From the NCBI RefSeq assembly GCF_039543225.1, contig NZ_BAABJI010000004.1:620001-684000 (forward strand): a stretch of 64,000 nucleotides of DNA, read 5' to 3'. Origin of the DNA: Mucilaginibacter defluvii (GTDB lineage Bacteria; Bacteroidota; Bacteroidia; Sphingobacteriales; Sphingobacteriaceae). The stretch's first letter is position 1, and the number at the start of each line of letters is the position of its first letter. The notes beneath the pieces were generated by a model. That model searched no databases and had not been told where the DNA came from. It saw only the letters and a list, made by a program, of their open reading frames with translations. Position numbers and translations under genes: made by a program. Positions 1 to 9,309 of the stretch are shown here, in pieces.

Positions 1-175
1 TCAACGGGTATTTAGTATTCGGGTCAAATTGTACAGGGAACAGTATGCGGTATTTCAGGGTATCGCCTTTTTCGGCATAAAGACCTTTATCAAACGCGGT
101 TTTATCCTGCGCATGGGTAAATGCGCTTGTTAAAAATATCAGTGCACAAAGCAGGCTGCTTAATTTTTTGATCAT
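1..175 (-). CDS. Secreted esterase/prolyl-oligopeptidase-like hydrolase, N-terminal fragment
   Basis: Only the first 58 codons lie in the window; the gene continues past the left edge. The ATG at 175 is followed by a clear signal peptide (MIKKLSSLLCALIFLTSAFT, cleavage near HAQ-D). The mature start, with KGDTLKYRILFP and FDPNTKYPL, matches the opening of Bacteroidota secreted alpha/beta hydrolases of the PHB-depolymerase/prolyl-oligopeptidase-like type, where a loop of the form 'YPLVLFLHG' follows. The catalytic residues would lie outside the window, so the enzymatic call rests on the N-terminal pattern alone. Confidence 0.55.
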   Translation of the reverse strand, partial: MIKKLSSLLCALIFLTSAFTHAQDKTAFDKGLYAEKGDTLKYRILFPVQFDPNTKYPL

Positions 176-437
176 GCTATGGTATTAAGTTGAGTAATCG
201 ATCCGGAGATCGACAAGTAAACGTAATAAAAGGTAATAAAATTGCCAACAACCCCGGAACAGCTTAACATGCAGAGGCGAAATAGGTTTGAAATGCTACA
301 CTTATACTGCTAAATCACGAATTTGCTTCTTGCTGATGAATATACCTGCGGAAATAAAGCCTTGTTCAAAAATGAAATGGCGTATTTAAAACTCTTTGTT
401 GTGTACGATAGTTATAACAAGGCATTAATCGCTTGTT

Positions 438-1208
438 ATGAGATCAATATGGAAAGGCTCAATAGGGTTTGGGCTGGTAAGCATTCCCGTTAAATTGTAT
501 TCGGCCGTACAAAGCAGTTCGCTTGACCTGGATATGCTCGACGGGCGCGACCACTCGCGTATAAAATACCAGCGCGTGAACGAAAAAACGCATAAGGAAG
601 TACCCTACGATAAAATTGTAAAAGGCTACAAGCTTGACGAAGAATATATTATACTCGAAGAACGTGACTTTGAAGATGCTGCTCCCGAAAAAAGTAAGGT
701 GATTGAAATTGAAAGTTTTGTTGACATTGCCGACGTTAACCCGATGTTCTACGAAACATCATACTACACCGAGCCCGATACCAAGAACAATAAAGCCTAT
801 GCCTTGCTGATGCAGGCATTGGTTAAATCAAAAAAAGCAGGGCTTGCCCGCTTTGTATTGCGCAGCACCGAAACCTTGTGTATAGTGCACCCGGTAGAAA
901 ATGTGTTGGTGGTAACCAAGATTCGTTTCGGGCAAGAGATACGCAGTACCGAAGACCTGAATATTGCCGATGACGTAAAGGTAAGTAAAAAGGAACTGGA
1001 CGTAGGCTTAGCCCTCATCAACCAATATGCTGAAGATTTTGATGTATCAAAGTTTAAGGATGAATATCACGAGGAACTACTAAAAATCATCCAGGCTAAA
1101 GCTAAAGGAAAGCGCCCGACCATCAAAAAACTCAAGCCTCAAAAAACTAAGGGAACCGATTTGTACGAACAATTAATGGGCAGCCTTAAAGCGAAAAAAG
1201 GAGCCTAA
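438..1208 (+). CDS. ku: Ku protein, non-homologous end joining
   Basis: A 256-residue bacterial Ku, the usual length for the family. It starts MRSIWKGSIGFGLVSIPVKL, the hallmark N-terminus of the Ku core beta-barrel. The pattern continues with KYQRVNEKTHKEVPYDKIVKGY and YETSYYTEPD. Residues about 225-256 form a lysine-rich C-terminal tail typical of bacterial Ku. Ku homodimers bind double-strand DNA ends and recruit ligase LigD. No ligD lies beside it in this window, so its partner must be elsewhere. The gene is monocistronic with about 260 bp of free upstream sequence. Confidence 0.95.
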   Translation: MRSIWKGSIGFGLVSIPVKLYSAVQSSSLDLDMLDGRDHSRIKYQRVNEKTHKEVPYDKIVKGYKLDEEYIILEERDFEDAAPEKSKVIEIESFVDIADVNPMFYETSYYTEPDTKNNKAYALLMQALVKSKKAGLARFVLRSTETLCIVHPVENVLVVTKIRFGQEIRSTEDLNIADDVKVSKKELDVGLALINQYAEDFDVSKFKDEYHEELLKIIQAKAKGKRPTIKKLKPQKTKGTDLYEQLMGSLKAKKGA

Positions 1209-1384
1209 ATAAAGTGTACAACTTTGTAGAATAAAACGGACATTGCTTAACGCAACAGAATTATTAAGATCAAAAGCTTTCATAAGCTTGAAGCGCTTAT
1301 AAAAATAATTTAATATATATCCTATTAGTTAAATAAGTGGCATGATATTAGCCGCTTTTTAGGTGATTAAAACATCTATCAATT

Positions 1385-1942
1385 ATGGCAACCACAAAAG
1401 CAAAATCAAAAAAAGCTGAAACCGAAACCACAGAGATCGCGGAAGAATCAGCATTGAACGAATTATTTGTTGACGAGTTAAAAGATATTTACTGGGCAGA
1501 GAAGCACCTGGCTAAGGCGCTGCCTAAAATGGCCAAAGCCGCAACATCTGAAGAGTTGCGTGCAGCTATCGAAACACACCTGGCAGAGACTGAAAACCAA
1601 ATCATCCGCCTGGAGTCGGTTTTTGAATCTATTGAAGAAAAAGCCTCTGCTAAAAAATGCGACGCGATGGAAGGTTTGCTGAAAGAAGGAGAATCAATTA
1701 TTGAAGATACCGAGGATGGCAGCATTACCCGTGACGCTGGGCTCATCTCAGCAGCTCAAAAAATAGAGCATTATGAAATTGCCTCATATGGTACATTGAA
1801 AACATTGGCTGCTACCTTAGGTTATGACGAGGCCGTTGAATTGCTTGACGCTACCTTACAGGAAGAAAAAAAGACTGATGGTTTATTAACCGAGCTTGCT
1901 GAAGCCGGCATTAACCAAAATGCTAAAAGCGAAAAGAAATAG
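1385..1942 (+). CDS. DUF892 (YciE/YciF-like) ferritin-like protein
   Basis: A 185-residue protein with a charged Lys/Glu-rich N-terminal tail (1-25), followed by the DUF892 four-helix fold. Its start, LFVDELKDIYWAEKHLAKAL, is the family signature. AETENQIIRLESVFE and KIEHYEIASYGTLKTLA carry the Glu/His residues that would bind a di-metal centre. The family is linked to general stress responses; the exact reaction is unknown. It is a single gene, followed at once by a strong hairpin terminator. The ATG at 1385 is preceded by an AT-rich leader and has no competing start. Confidence 0.88.
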   Translation: MATTKAKSKKAETETTEIAEESALNELFVDELKDIYWAEKHLAKALPKMAKAATSEELRAAIETHLAETENQIIRLESVFESIEEKASAKKCDAMEGLLKEGESIIEDTEDGSITRDAGLISAAQKIEHYEIASYGTLKTLAATLGYDEAVELLDATLQEEKKTDGLLTELAEAGINQNAKSEKK

Positions 1943-1971
1943 TTTTAGCGATTAATTTGATTTATGAGTGG

Positions 1972-2000
1972 GCCGCTTCTGTTAAGGAGCGGCTTTTTTA
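1972..2000 (+). terminator. Intrinsic terminator after the DUF892 gene
   Basis: Stem GCCGCTTC (1972-1979) pairs with GGAGCGGC (1986-1993), with one T-G wobble and a six-base loop. Seven T residues follow. It lies 29 bp after the DUF892 stop codon and separates that gene from the DUF4184 gene. Confidence 0.85.
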
Positions 2001-2050
2001 TTGAAGCAATAATCTGATTGCTTTTTATACGTTTACATTTAAAATAACGA

Positions 2051-2770
2051 ATGCCTTTTACAGCTGCCCACCCTGCCATTGTATTGCCTTTGAACAAGGC
2101 ATTTAAAAGATACGTTTCACTTACCGCTTTAGTAATCGGGAGCATCACACCCGATTTTGAGTATTTCTTTCGTATGCAAGTCAAGTCGGTATACAGTCAC
2201 ACAATGGCTGGATTGCTATATTTTGATCTGCCTGTAGGGTTAGCAATATTTATGCTGTATAGTGCTTATATTAAAGATGTATTGATATCAAATCTGCCGA
2301 TGTTTCTAAAGCGCCGATTTTGGTCGTTTAAAAATCATCATCTAAATGAAATGTCATCAAAGCAATGGCTTATTGTAGTTGCATCTTTAATTATCGGCGC
2401 GGCAAGTCATTTGTTTTGGGATGCATTTACTCACCCTACGGGGTGGTTTGTTGAGCATAGCGATGTTTTAATGAAAGAGACTTTAAGTGTGCCCTATTTT
2501 AAGTTGTTACAACATGCCAGCACGTTAGTTGGCTTTTCCGTTATTTTTTATAATGTGTTACAATTACGTCAAACTTCTGCTCGTTTTAACACAAACTATT
2601 CTAAATTTTGGATGGCTTATGCATTGATATTTAGCTTGATATCCTTGACAAGGATTGCTTATTTGATAATACATCAACAGCCATTAGCTATAGGATTGAT
2701 GATAGTAACGTTAATATCAGCTGCGTTACTTGCCTTGCTTATTCAGTGCTTGCTAATGCGCTTTTTTTAA
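2051..2770 (+). CDS. DUF4184 family integral membrane protein
   Basis: A 239-residue protein opening MPFTAAHPAIVLPL, the DUF4184 signature, with SITPDFEYFF following. The later segment SHLFWDAFTHPTGWFV resembles the metal-site-like motif of membrane-bound hydrolase-type families (His and Asp in a HxxxDxxTH pattern). Around six hydrophobic segments are visible, including 175-197 and 210-235. The biochemical function of the family is not known. The gene is rather AT-rich compared with its neighbours. It converges on a small minus-strand gene across a bidirectional terminator. Confidence 0.85.
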   Translation: MPFTAAHPAIVLPLNKAFKRYVSLTALVIGSITPDFEYFFRMQVKSVYSHTMAGLLYFDLPVGLAIFMLYSAYIKDVLISNLPMFLKRRFWSFKNHHLNEMSSKQWLIVVASLIIGAASHLFWDAFTHPTGWFVEHSDVLMKETLSVPYFKLLQHASTLVGFSVIFYNVLQLRQTSARFNTNYSKFWMAYALIFSLISLTRIAYLIIHQQPLAIGLMIVTLISAALLALLIQCLLMRFF

Positions 2771-2789
2771 AATGGGACATAGCTAACAA

Positions 2790-2813
2790 AAAAGGGAGCA
2801 ACAGCTCCCTTTT
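2790..2813. terminator. Bidirectional hairpin terminator between convergent genes
   Basis: AAAAGGGAGC (2790-2799) and GCTCCCTTTT (2804-2813) form a perfect 10-bp stem around an AACA loop. A/T runs on both sides make it work in either direction, ending both the DUF4184 gene and the small minus-strand gene. Confidence 0.9.
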
Positions 2814-2833
2814 CAATTTTATTTAGCGGTAGT

Positions 2834-2989
2834 TTATACCGCCGTATCTCTGCGGATAATACCCAGTAGAAATGCTATAATAGCAATTACCAGTAAAGCG
2901 TGGATTAAACCTGTTGCAGTGTAAGCGAATACGCCAATTGCCCAACCAATGATCATGATCACAGCAATAATATACAATAGAGATCTCAT
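2834..2989 (-). CDS. lmo0937-family small membrane protein (51 aa)
   Basis: A 51-codon gene below the usual annotation size limit. The product starts MRSLLYIIAVIMIIGWAIGV and ends in IIRRDTAV. It has two hydrophobic helices (about 3-20 and 29-45) with a short FAYTATG turn and a positively charged tail. This is the layout of the lmo0937/DUF5670 family, common in Bacteroidota and Firmicutes and often stress-linked, of unknown function. It has its own AT-rich upstream region and ends 20 bp before the shared terminator hairpin. Confidence 0.8.
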   Translation of the reverse strand: MRSLLYIIAVIMIIGWAIGVFAYTATGLIHALLVIAIIAFLLGIIRRDTAV

Positions 2990-3078
2990 AGTTTTTTATT
3001 TTTATAGTTAAACATAGATAGATATCAATTTAATACCATAAACTGTGCCGAAACCGTTTGTAAGCGTATTTGGTAATA

Positions 3079-3115
3079 AAAAAAGGCCATTAGCGCTTAG
3101 CTAACGGCCTTTTTT
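3079..3115 (-). terminator. Intrinsic terminator of the M61 peptidase gene
   Basis: Six A, GGCC and TTAGC (3079-3094) pair with GCTAA, GGCC and six T (3100-3115), with one A-C mismatch and a GCTTA loop. On the minus strand it lies 20 bp past the peptidase stop codon and ends in a T run. The flanking A/T runs could also let it act on plus-strand transcripts. Confidence 0.85.
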
Positions 3116-3134
3116 GCAAACACTATGGTTGTAA

Positions 3135-4931
3135 TTACAGATTCAGCCATTTCTTTCTGACAGCCAACTGTTTTTCTGTAGCGTTGTCTGCCGGTTCAAC
3201 TTTATATTTTACGCGGTTGCTTTTCAGCAGGGTAACAGGTAACATTAACTGCTTACCGTCGCGAATAACGGTCACATTTATTTTATCACCTACCTTTTTA
3301 TTGGCGGTAATAGCTGCCGCATCAGTAACCGGGTTGCCGTCAGCAGCTGTAATTTCATCATTCACATTTAACCCGTCAACCCAGGCTGATGACCCGCGGC
3401 TTACGGCGGTTATTATGATGTGGTTATTCGCGGCTGAAGTAGCTATGCCTAACGCGGGTGTGTTGCTGCCGGCAAGCTCATCAGTCACTTTGTAACCGGC
3501 ATAACCTAAATAAAGCGCATTGTCGGGCAATTCAACACCGGTTACATACTTTTTATAAAAATCGTCCAGGTTTTTGCCGGCAAATTTTTCGAGGCCAAGC
3601 TTAAACTCGGCATCGGTATAACCGCGCCTTTTTAACTTATAATACTCATTGTACATGTATTTCATTACATCATCCAGTGAGTATTTGCCGTTGGAGCTAT
3701 TGATGATCTCCAGATCGAGCATATAGGCAATAATGGCGCCTTTGCCGTAATAGGATATAGTTGAGTTATTCGAGTTTTCATTAGGGCGGTAAAACTTGAT
3801 CCAGGCATCAAAGCTCGACTCTGCCGCTGATTGTATTTTGCTACCCGGCTGATTATCGTGATTGCTCAGGCTGGTTGCCAAAGTATTTACGTGGCCATCG
3901 GCTGGCAATAAACCGGCATGGCGCATGGCCTTAGCCTCGTAATAAGCGGTAAAACCCTCGGCTATCCAAAGGTTGGTAGTATAGTTCTCGTTCTCATAAT
4001 CAAACGGGCCAAGCGCTATCGGGCGCAGGCGTTTTACATTCCACAGGTGAAAATGCTCGTGCGATACCAGTTCTAAAAAACCAAGATAACCACGTTCCGT
4101 ACTGTAAGCATCGCGCGAGGCGCCCAATACGGTAGAACTCAAATGCTCCAGGCCACCGCCACCACGCTGAAAATTGTGGACAATGAATACATAACGCTTA
4201 TTCGGGTTTTCTCCGAATATTTTAGTGTGCTGCTCAATTACTTTTGGCATATCCACTTTAAGGCGTTCCTTGTCGTAGTTGCCGCCGCCGTACATGGCCA
4301 CCTCGTAGTTTACGCTGCCCACTTTAAAACCGAAAACATCCTGCGTGCCTACTTCTATCGGCGAATCAAATAAGATATCATAGTTAGGCGCAGTCACGGT
4401 AAACTGGTCACCACCTACGGTTTCCAGGCTGGTTGATACGGTTGTCCAGCCCTTGTAAGGTACAATTTTAATGGTTGATGGCTGGTTAAGCATTCCCTGT
4501 GGGTACAGGAACAAACCTGAGGTTGACAGGAATGCGTGCGATGCATCAATGAAAGCCGTACGTACCGATATTTCATTAGCGTAAACGCGATACTTCACTT
4601 TAAGCGCGCTTATGCCGGCAGTATTTATACGCCAGGTGTTTTTATTTACTTTGCCGGCCGGTATTTCTTTGCCACCGTTCCAGGCGGTAAAGCCTTCAAC
4701 GTTTTTGGCAAACTCGCGTACCAGGTATGATCCGGGTGTCCAAACCGGCATTTTGAGGTTAGTTGTTTTTTGTGCCAGTCCGCTGATGTTCATTTCAATA
4801 TCAACGTAGTGCGCCTGTGCTTCAGGGAAGGTAACCGTATAGCTGATCTTGGCGACGGGTGCGGCTTCGGCCGTAATGCTCATTAAATTCAGTATTAAAA
4901 AAGTATAAACTAATGATAGAAAATTTTTCAT
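3135..4931 (-). CDS. M61-family metallopeptidase with C-terminal PDZ domain
   Basis: A 598-residue exported peptidase. A signal peptide covers about 1-23. The N-terminal beta domain contains TPGSYLVREFAKNVE, typical of M61 glycyl aminopeptidases. The zinc site is HEHFH near residue 291 (VSHEHFHLWNVKRLRP). The downstream Glu is in WIAEGFTAYYEA near 322. A PDZ domain covers about 485-565 (VSRGSSAWVDGLNVNDEI). All catalytic residues are present. M61 enzymes trim short peptides, here probably in the periplasm. The gene is monocistronic, divergent from the efflux operon, and has its own terminator. Confidence 0.92.
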   Translation of the reverse strand: MKNFLSLVYTFLILNLMSITAEAAPVAKISYTVTFPEAQAHYVDIEMNISGLAQKTTNLKMPVWTPGSYLVREFAKNVEGFTAWNGGKEIPAGKVNKNTWRINTAGISALKVKYRVYANEISVRTAFIDASHAFLSTSGLFLYPQGMLNQPSTIKIVPYKGWTTVSTSLETVGGDQFTVTAPNYDILFDSPIEVGTQDVFGFKVGSVNYEVAMYGGGNYDKERLKVDMPKVIEQHTKIFGENPNKRYVFIVHNFQRGGGGLEHLSSTVLGASRDAYSTERGYLGFLELVSHEHFHLWNVKRLRPIALGPFDYENENYTTNLWIAEGFTAYYEAKAMRHAGLLPADGHVNTLATSLSNHDNQPGSKIQSAAESSFDAWIKFYRPNENSNNSTISYYGKGAIIAYMLDLEIINSSNGKYSLDDVMKYMYNEYYKLKRRGYTDAEFKLGLEKFAGKNLDDFYKKYVTGVELPDNALYLGYAGYKVTDELAGSNTPALGIATSAANNHIIITAVSRGSSAWVDGLNVNDEITAADGNPVTDAAAITANKKVGDKINVTVIRDGKQLMLPVTLLKSNRVKYKVEPADNATEKQLAVRKKWLNL

Positions 4932-5107
4932 CCGGCAATTTATAAAAAATTGCCCTCAGCAATAAAGTTTTTGTAACACAAATGAGATGTAAAATGGTTG
5001 ATACATAAAACTTTTTGTAAGCCAATTGCGATTATTTTGCTGTGAGTAGTACCGGTTAAAAATGCCCGGTAACAACTTCGCTAAGCCTTTGGGGCATATT
5101 GTAAATT

Positions 5108-6187
5108 ATGAAGATCAGATATATCATTTATACCCTGCTGGTACTGCTGGTTGGCTATTTATTGTACAACAAATTTTTTGGCGCAGGAGCGGCAAAAAAA
5201 GAAGGCGGGGCAGGTGGAGGCAAAGGAAGCCGCGGGGGCGGCCCGGTGCCGGTTAACGTGCTGCTGGCCCATGATACCACCCTTAACACCGTTATTGATA
5301 TTACCGGAACCATAAGTGCTAATGAGCAGGTTAACCTGGTAGCCCAGGCATCAGGCGATGTAACGGGCATTTATTTTAACGAGGGCAGCCGTGTTAAAAA
5401 AGGACAGTTGCTGGTAAAAATTTATAACCAGGATTTGCAGGCGTCGCTGGCGCAAAATAATTACAATGTAACGTTGGCCCGCGAGAACGAAAACCGCAAC
5501 CGCCAGCTTTTTGAAAAGGAAGCTATCAGCAAACAGGAGTACCAAACCTCGCTGGCATCATACAACGCGCTCAAGGCGCAAACCGATGCGATTAATGCGC
5601 AGATAAAACGTACCGAAGTACGTGCGCCATTCTCCGGTACCATTGGTTTGCGTAATATCAGTCCGGGAGGTTATATATCCCCGCAAACGCCAATAGCTAC
5701 GCTGATTAATATTGATCCGGCCAAGCTCACCTTTTCGGTGCCCGAAAAATACCTGTCGTTGGTTAAAGTGGGTAACAAAGTAAAGTTCACTACCGAAAGC
5801 ACTGCAAAAACATATAACGCAACCGTTTATGCTATCGAACCATCGGTTGATGTAAACTCACGTACCATAACCGTGAGGGCGCGTGCGGCTAACCCTGATA
5901 ACGAGCTTACCGCAGGCAGCTTTGCTAAAATAAGCCTGGCGCTAAACCAGATACCTAAAACCTTTATGGTGCCTACCCAAAGCGTAATTCCGGATATAAA
6001 AACAAATTACGTTTTTGTGGTGGATAGCGGTATGTCGGTACAGCGTGAAGTAAAAACCGGCTTGCGTACCGATACGCAAATAGAGATTACCGAGGGCCTG
6101 AAAAACGGCGATAGCGTAATTGTATCGGGCATTATACAGTTGAGGCAGAAAGCGCCTGTTAAAGTTCAAAAGGTGGTTAAGAAATGA
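5108..6187 (+). CDS. RND efflux periplasmic adaptor (membrane fusion protein)
   Basis: A 359-residue HlyD/AcrA-type adaptor. Residues 5-24 form the inner-membrane anchor. A Gly/Lys-rich low-complexity spacer follows (about 27-47). The biotinyl-lipoyl-like domain with GDVTGIYFNEGSRVKKGQLL is near 90, and the helical hairpin spans about 110-165. RTEVRAPFSGTIGLR marks the return strand. A beta-barrel and membrane-proximal domain complete it. It links the inner-membrane pump to the outer-membrane channel. Its TGA overlaps the ATG of the pump by 4 nt (ATGA), showing translational coupling in a three-gene operon. Confidence 0.95.
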   Translation: MKIRYIIYTLLVLLVGYLLYNKFFGAGAAKKEGGAGGGKGSRGGGPVPVNVLLAHDTTLNTVIDITGTISANEQVNLVAQASGDVTGIYFNEGSRVKKGQLLVKIYNQDLQASLAQNNYNVTLARENENRNRQLFEKEAISKQEYQTSLASYNALKAQTDAINAQIKRTEVRAPFSGTIGLRNISPGGYISPQTPIATLINIDPAKLTFSVPEKYLSLVKVGNKVKFTTESTAKTYNATVYAIEPSVDVNSRTITVRARAANPDNELTAGSFAKISLALNQIPKTFMVPTQSVIPDIKTNYVFVVDSGMSVQREVKTGLRTDTQIEITEGLKNGDSVIVSGIIQLRQKAPVKVQKVVKK

Positions 6188-9100
6188 GTTTATCGTCAAT
6201 TAGTATAAAAAGGCCGGTGCTGGCGGCCGTAATGTCGGTAACCATTGTGATATTCGGTATTGTGGGCTACCAGTATTTAGGCGTGCGCGATTTTCCTTCG
6301 GTTGATCCGCCCATTATCTCGGTATCTACCTCTTATTCTGGAGCTAACTCGGATGTTATTGAATCGCAAATTACCGAGCCGCTCGAAAAGGCTATTAACG
6401 GTGTACAGGGTATTCGTAACATCTCCTCAACCAGCTCGGTAGGATCGAGCAACATCACAGTGGAGTTTGATCTGGACGCCGACCTGGAAACCGCCGCCAA
6501 CGACGTGCGCGACAAGGTATCGCAGGCGCAACGCCAGCTACCGCAGGACATTAATGCTCCGCCTGTTGTAACCAAAGCCGATGCCAATGCCGACAACATC
6601 ATTACCCTGATTGTAAGCAGCAACACGCGTAACATTATGCAGATTAATGATTATGCCGAAAATGACCTTCAGGAAGCTTTACAAACCATACCCGGAGTAA
6701 GCTCTATTAACATACTCGGCCAGCGCCAGTACGCCATGCGCTTATGGATCGACCCTAACAAGCTTACTGCAATGGGGCTTGCCGCTACCGATATCAGTGC
6801 TGCCCTTGCACAGGAGAACGTGGAGCTGCCCGCCGGTAAACTGGAAGGTAATAACACCGAGGTTACCATACGCGCCATCGGCAAACTGCGCACGCAGGAT
6901 GATTTTAATAACATGATCATCCGTGCCGATAGTAATAAAGTGATACGCCTGCGCGATATTGGTTACGCCATTTTAGGTTCGGCTAATGAGCAAACCGCGC
7001 TTAAAGAGGATGGCGTTCCTAAAGTAGGCCTTGGTCTGGTACCACAACCCGGAGCTAATTATGTAGAAATTGCCGACGAGTTTTACCGTCGTTTGGAGCA
7101 GATCAAAAAGGACGTGCCGCCCGATATTCAACTTAAGGTAACGATGGATAATACCAAGTTCATCAAGCAATCCATCAAAGAGGTGGAAGAGACGCTGATC
7201 CTGTCGTTCATACTGGTGGTTATCATTATCTACCTTTTCTTTCGCGACTGGCTTATCGCTTTTCGTCCGCTCATTGATATACCAGTATCATTGGTAGGTA
7301 CCTTTTTTGTAATGTACACCCTTGGCTATTCCATCAATATACTTACACTGCTGGGCATTGTACTGGCAACCGGCCTGGTGGTTGATGATGGTATAGTAGT
7401 AACCGAGAATATCTTTAAAAAGATTGAAGAAGGCATGGCGGTTCGTAAAGCGGCCTTCGAGGGCTCAAAAGAAATATTGTTCGCGGTTATTTCAACTTCA
7501 ATAACGCTTGCTGCAGTATTCCTCCCTATAACTTTTATGCAAGGCTTTATCGGACGGTTGTTCCGTGAGTTTGCCGTTGTGGTAGCGTGTGCAGTGTTGA
7601 TATCGGCGTTTGTATCACTATCCTTAACGCCGATGTTGAGCGTGATCATGATCCGCAAGGATCAAAAAAAATCCAAATTCTACTTAAAGACAGAGCCGTT
7701 TTTTGAGAAGATGACCAGCGGATATCATGAAACGCTTGTTAATTTCATGAAGCGCAAATGGGTGGCCGTTACGATTTTAATAGCGTCGGTTGGTGTAGCT
7801 GTGTTTTTCCTCACGTCTAAAACCATTCCCTCAGAGCTGTCGCCTTTAGAAGACCGCAGCATGCTGCGCTATAACGTTACCGCAGTTGAGGGCGCTACCT
7901 ATGAGTACATGACCAAGTATATGGACAAGGTGGCGCAGCTGATCACCGACTCTATCCCTGAAGCGAATGTAAACCTCGAGATCATATCCCCTTCGCGTGG
8001 CGGGGCGGGATCGGCCAACTCGGGTTTTGGCCGGATCGGTCTGGTGCTGCCTGATGAACGGGAACGATCACAGCAGGAAATCGCCGACTGGCTAAACGCC
8101 AAGCTGGCTAAAATGCCCGACGCGCGTGCTTTAGTGTCACAAGAACAAACCATAAGCGGCGGCGGTAGCGGTGCACGTAACTCGCTGCCGGTACAATACG
8201 TAATCCAGAACCAGGATTTTGAAAAGATTCGTAAGGTACTGCCCGACTTTTTTGCTGAGGTGCAGCGCAGCCCCGTTTTTCAGGGTACTGATGTTAACCT
8301 GAAATTTACCAAGCCCGAACTGCGTGTAACTACTGACCGTGACCGTGCCCGCGACCTGGGTGTCTCTGTTGCCGATATAGCGCAAACCCTGCAGCTTTAT
8401 TACAGTGCCGGCCGGCTCGACTACTTTTTGATGAACGGCAAGCAGTACGAAGTAATAGCCCAGGTTGACCGTGCTAACCGCGATCAGCCGCTGGATATGA
8501 AATCCATATATGTACGTAGTGCGCGCGGCAATTTAGTGCAGTTGGATAACGTGGTAAAGGTAGCTGAGAGCTCGGCTCCGCCGGCCATGTATCACTTTAA
8601 CCGTTATAAATCTGCCACGGTACAGGCGGGGCTGGCCCCGGGTAAAACCATTGGCGATGGCCTTGATGAAATGGATCGCATCGCTAAGAAATATCTTGAC
8701 CCTACATTTAGTACCGCTCTTAGTGGCCCTTCAAGAGATTATGCAGAAGGCGGGTCGGGCATCCTGTTCGCGTTTGGTTTTGCGCTGGTACTTATTTACC
8801 TGGTGCTCGCCGCGCAGTTTGAAAGTTTCCTTGATCCGCTTATTGTAATGTTTACAGTGCCGATGGCGTTGGCGGGAGCTATGCTTTGCCTGTGGCTTTT
8901 CAATCAAACGTATAATATATTCGGGCAAATAGGTATCATTACCCTGGTGGGCCTGGTAACCAAAAACGGTATCCTGATAGTGGAGTTTGCCAACCAGCGT
9001 ATGGAACATGGCGTATCAAAATACGAGGCCATTGTTGAGGCGGCAACCTCACGCCTGCGCCCGATATTGATGACCAGTTTGGCCGTTATTTTAGGCGTGG

Positions 9101-9309
9101 TACCTATTGCCTTCGCGCTGGGTGCCGGGGCAAAAAGCCGGGTTTCGTTAGGTATTGTTATTATGGGTGGCATGCTGTTCTCGCTGGTGCTCACGCTCTA
9201 CGTTATACCTACCATGTACCTCATTATGGCACCTAAAAAACGCCGCGATCCTGACCATGAACCCGAAGAAGAACCCGTACATCAACCTAAACTGATAGAG
9301 AACCTGTAA
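6184..9309 (+). CDS. RND-family efflux pump, HAE1/AcrB type
   Basis: A full-length 1041-residue pump. It opens with the cytoplasmic start SLSSISIKRPVLAAVMSVT and the first TM helix. The porter domain begins FPSVDPPIISVSTSYSGAN. Two sets of TM helices lie at about 335-500 and 855-1020. The proton-relay Asp pair is in LATGLVVDDGIVVTENIF (about 395-415). VTKNGILIVEFANQRMEHG near 935-955 is the second-half counterpart. The substrate cannot be read from sequence; multidrug or solvent export is typical. It starts inside the adaptor stop codon and ends in TAATG shared with the channel gene. Confidence 0.95.
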   Translation: MSLSSISIKRPVLAAVMSVTIVIFGIVGYQYLGVRDFPSVDPPIISVSTSYSGANSDVIESQITEPLEKAINGVQGIRNISSTSSVGSSNITVEFDLDADLETAANDVRDKVSQAQRQLPQDINAPPVVTKADANADNIITLIVSSNTRNIMQINDYAENDLQEALQTIPGVSSINILGQRQYAMRLWIDPNKLTAMGLAATDISAALAQENVELPAGKLEGNNTEVTIRAIGKLRTQDDFNNMIIRADSNKVIRLRDIGYAILGSANEQTALKEDGVPKVGLGLVPQPGANYVEIADEFYRRLEQIKKDVPPDIQLKVTMDNTKFIKQSIKEVEETLILSFILVVIIIYLFFRDWLIAFRPLIDIPVSLVGTFFVMYTLGYSINILTLLGIVLATGLVVDDGIVVTENIFKKIEEGMAVRKAAFEGSKEILFAVISTSITLAAVFLPITFMQGFIGRLFREFAVVVACAVLISAFVSLSLTPMLSVIMIRKDQKKSKFYLKTEPFFEKMTSGYHETLVNFMKRKWVAVTILIASVGVAVFFLTSKTIPSELSPLEDRSMLRYNVTAVEGATYEYMTKYMDKVAQLITDSIPEANVNLEIISPSRGGAGSANSGFGRIGLVLPDERERSQQEIADWLNAKLAKMPDARALVSQEQTISGGGSGARNSLPVQYVIQNQDFEKIRKVLPDFFAEVQRSPVFQGTDVNLKFTKPELRVTTDRDRARDLGVSVADIAQTLQLYYSAGRLDYFLMNGKQYEVIAQVDRANRDQPLDMKSIYVRSARGNLVQLDNVVKVAESSAPPAMYHFNRYKSATVQAGLAPGKTIGDGLDEMDRIAKKYLDPTFSTALSGPSRDYAEGGSGILFAFGFALVLIYLVLAAQFESFLDPLIVMFTVPMALAGAMLCLWLFNQTYNIFGQIGIITLVGLVTKNGILIVEFANQRMEHGVSKYEAIVEAATSRLRPILMTSLAVILGVVPIAFALGAGAKSRVSLGIVIMGGMLFSLVLTLYVIPTMYLIMAPKKRRDPDHEPEEEPVHQPKLIENL

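Noticed and set aside
6333..9194. Long antisense open frames inside the RND pump and similar ones inside the RHS genes.
   Set aside because: They are shadows of strong coding sequence with no protein-like composition and no start signals.
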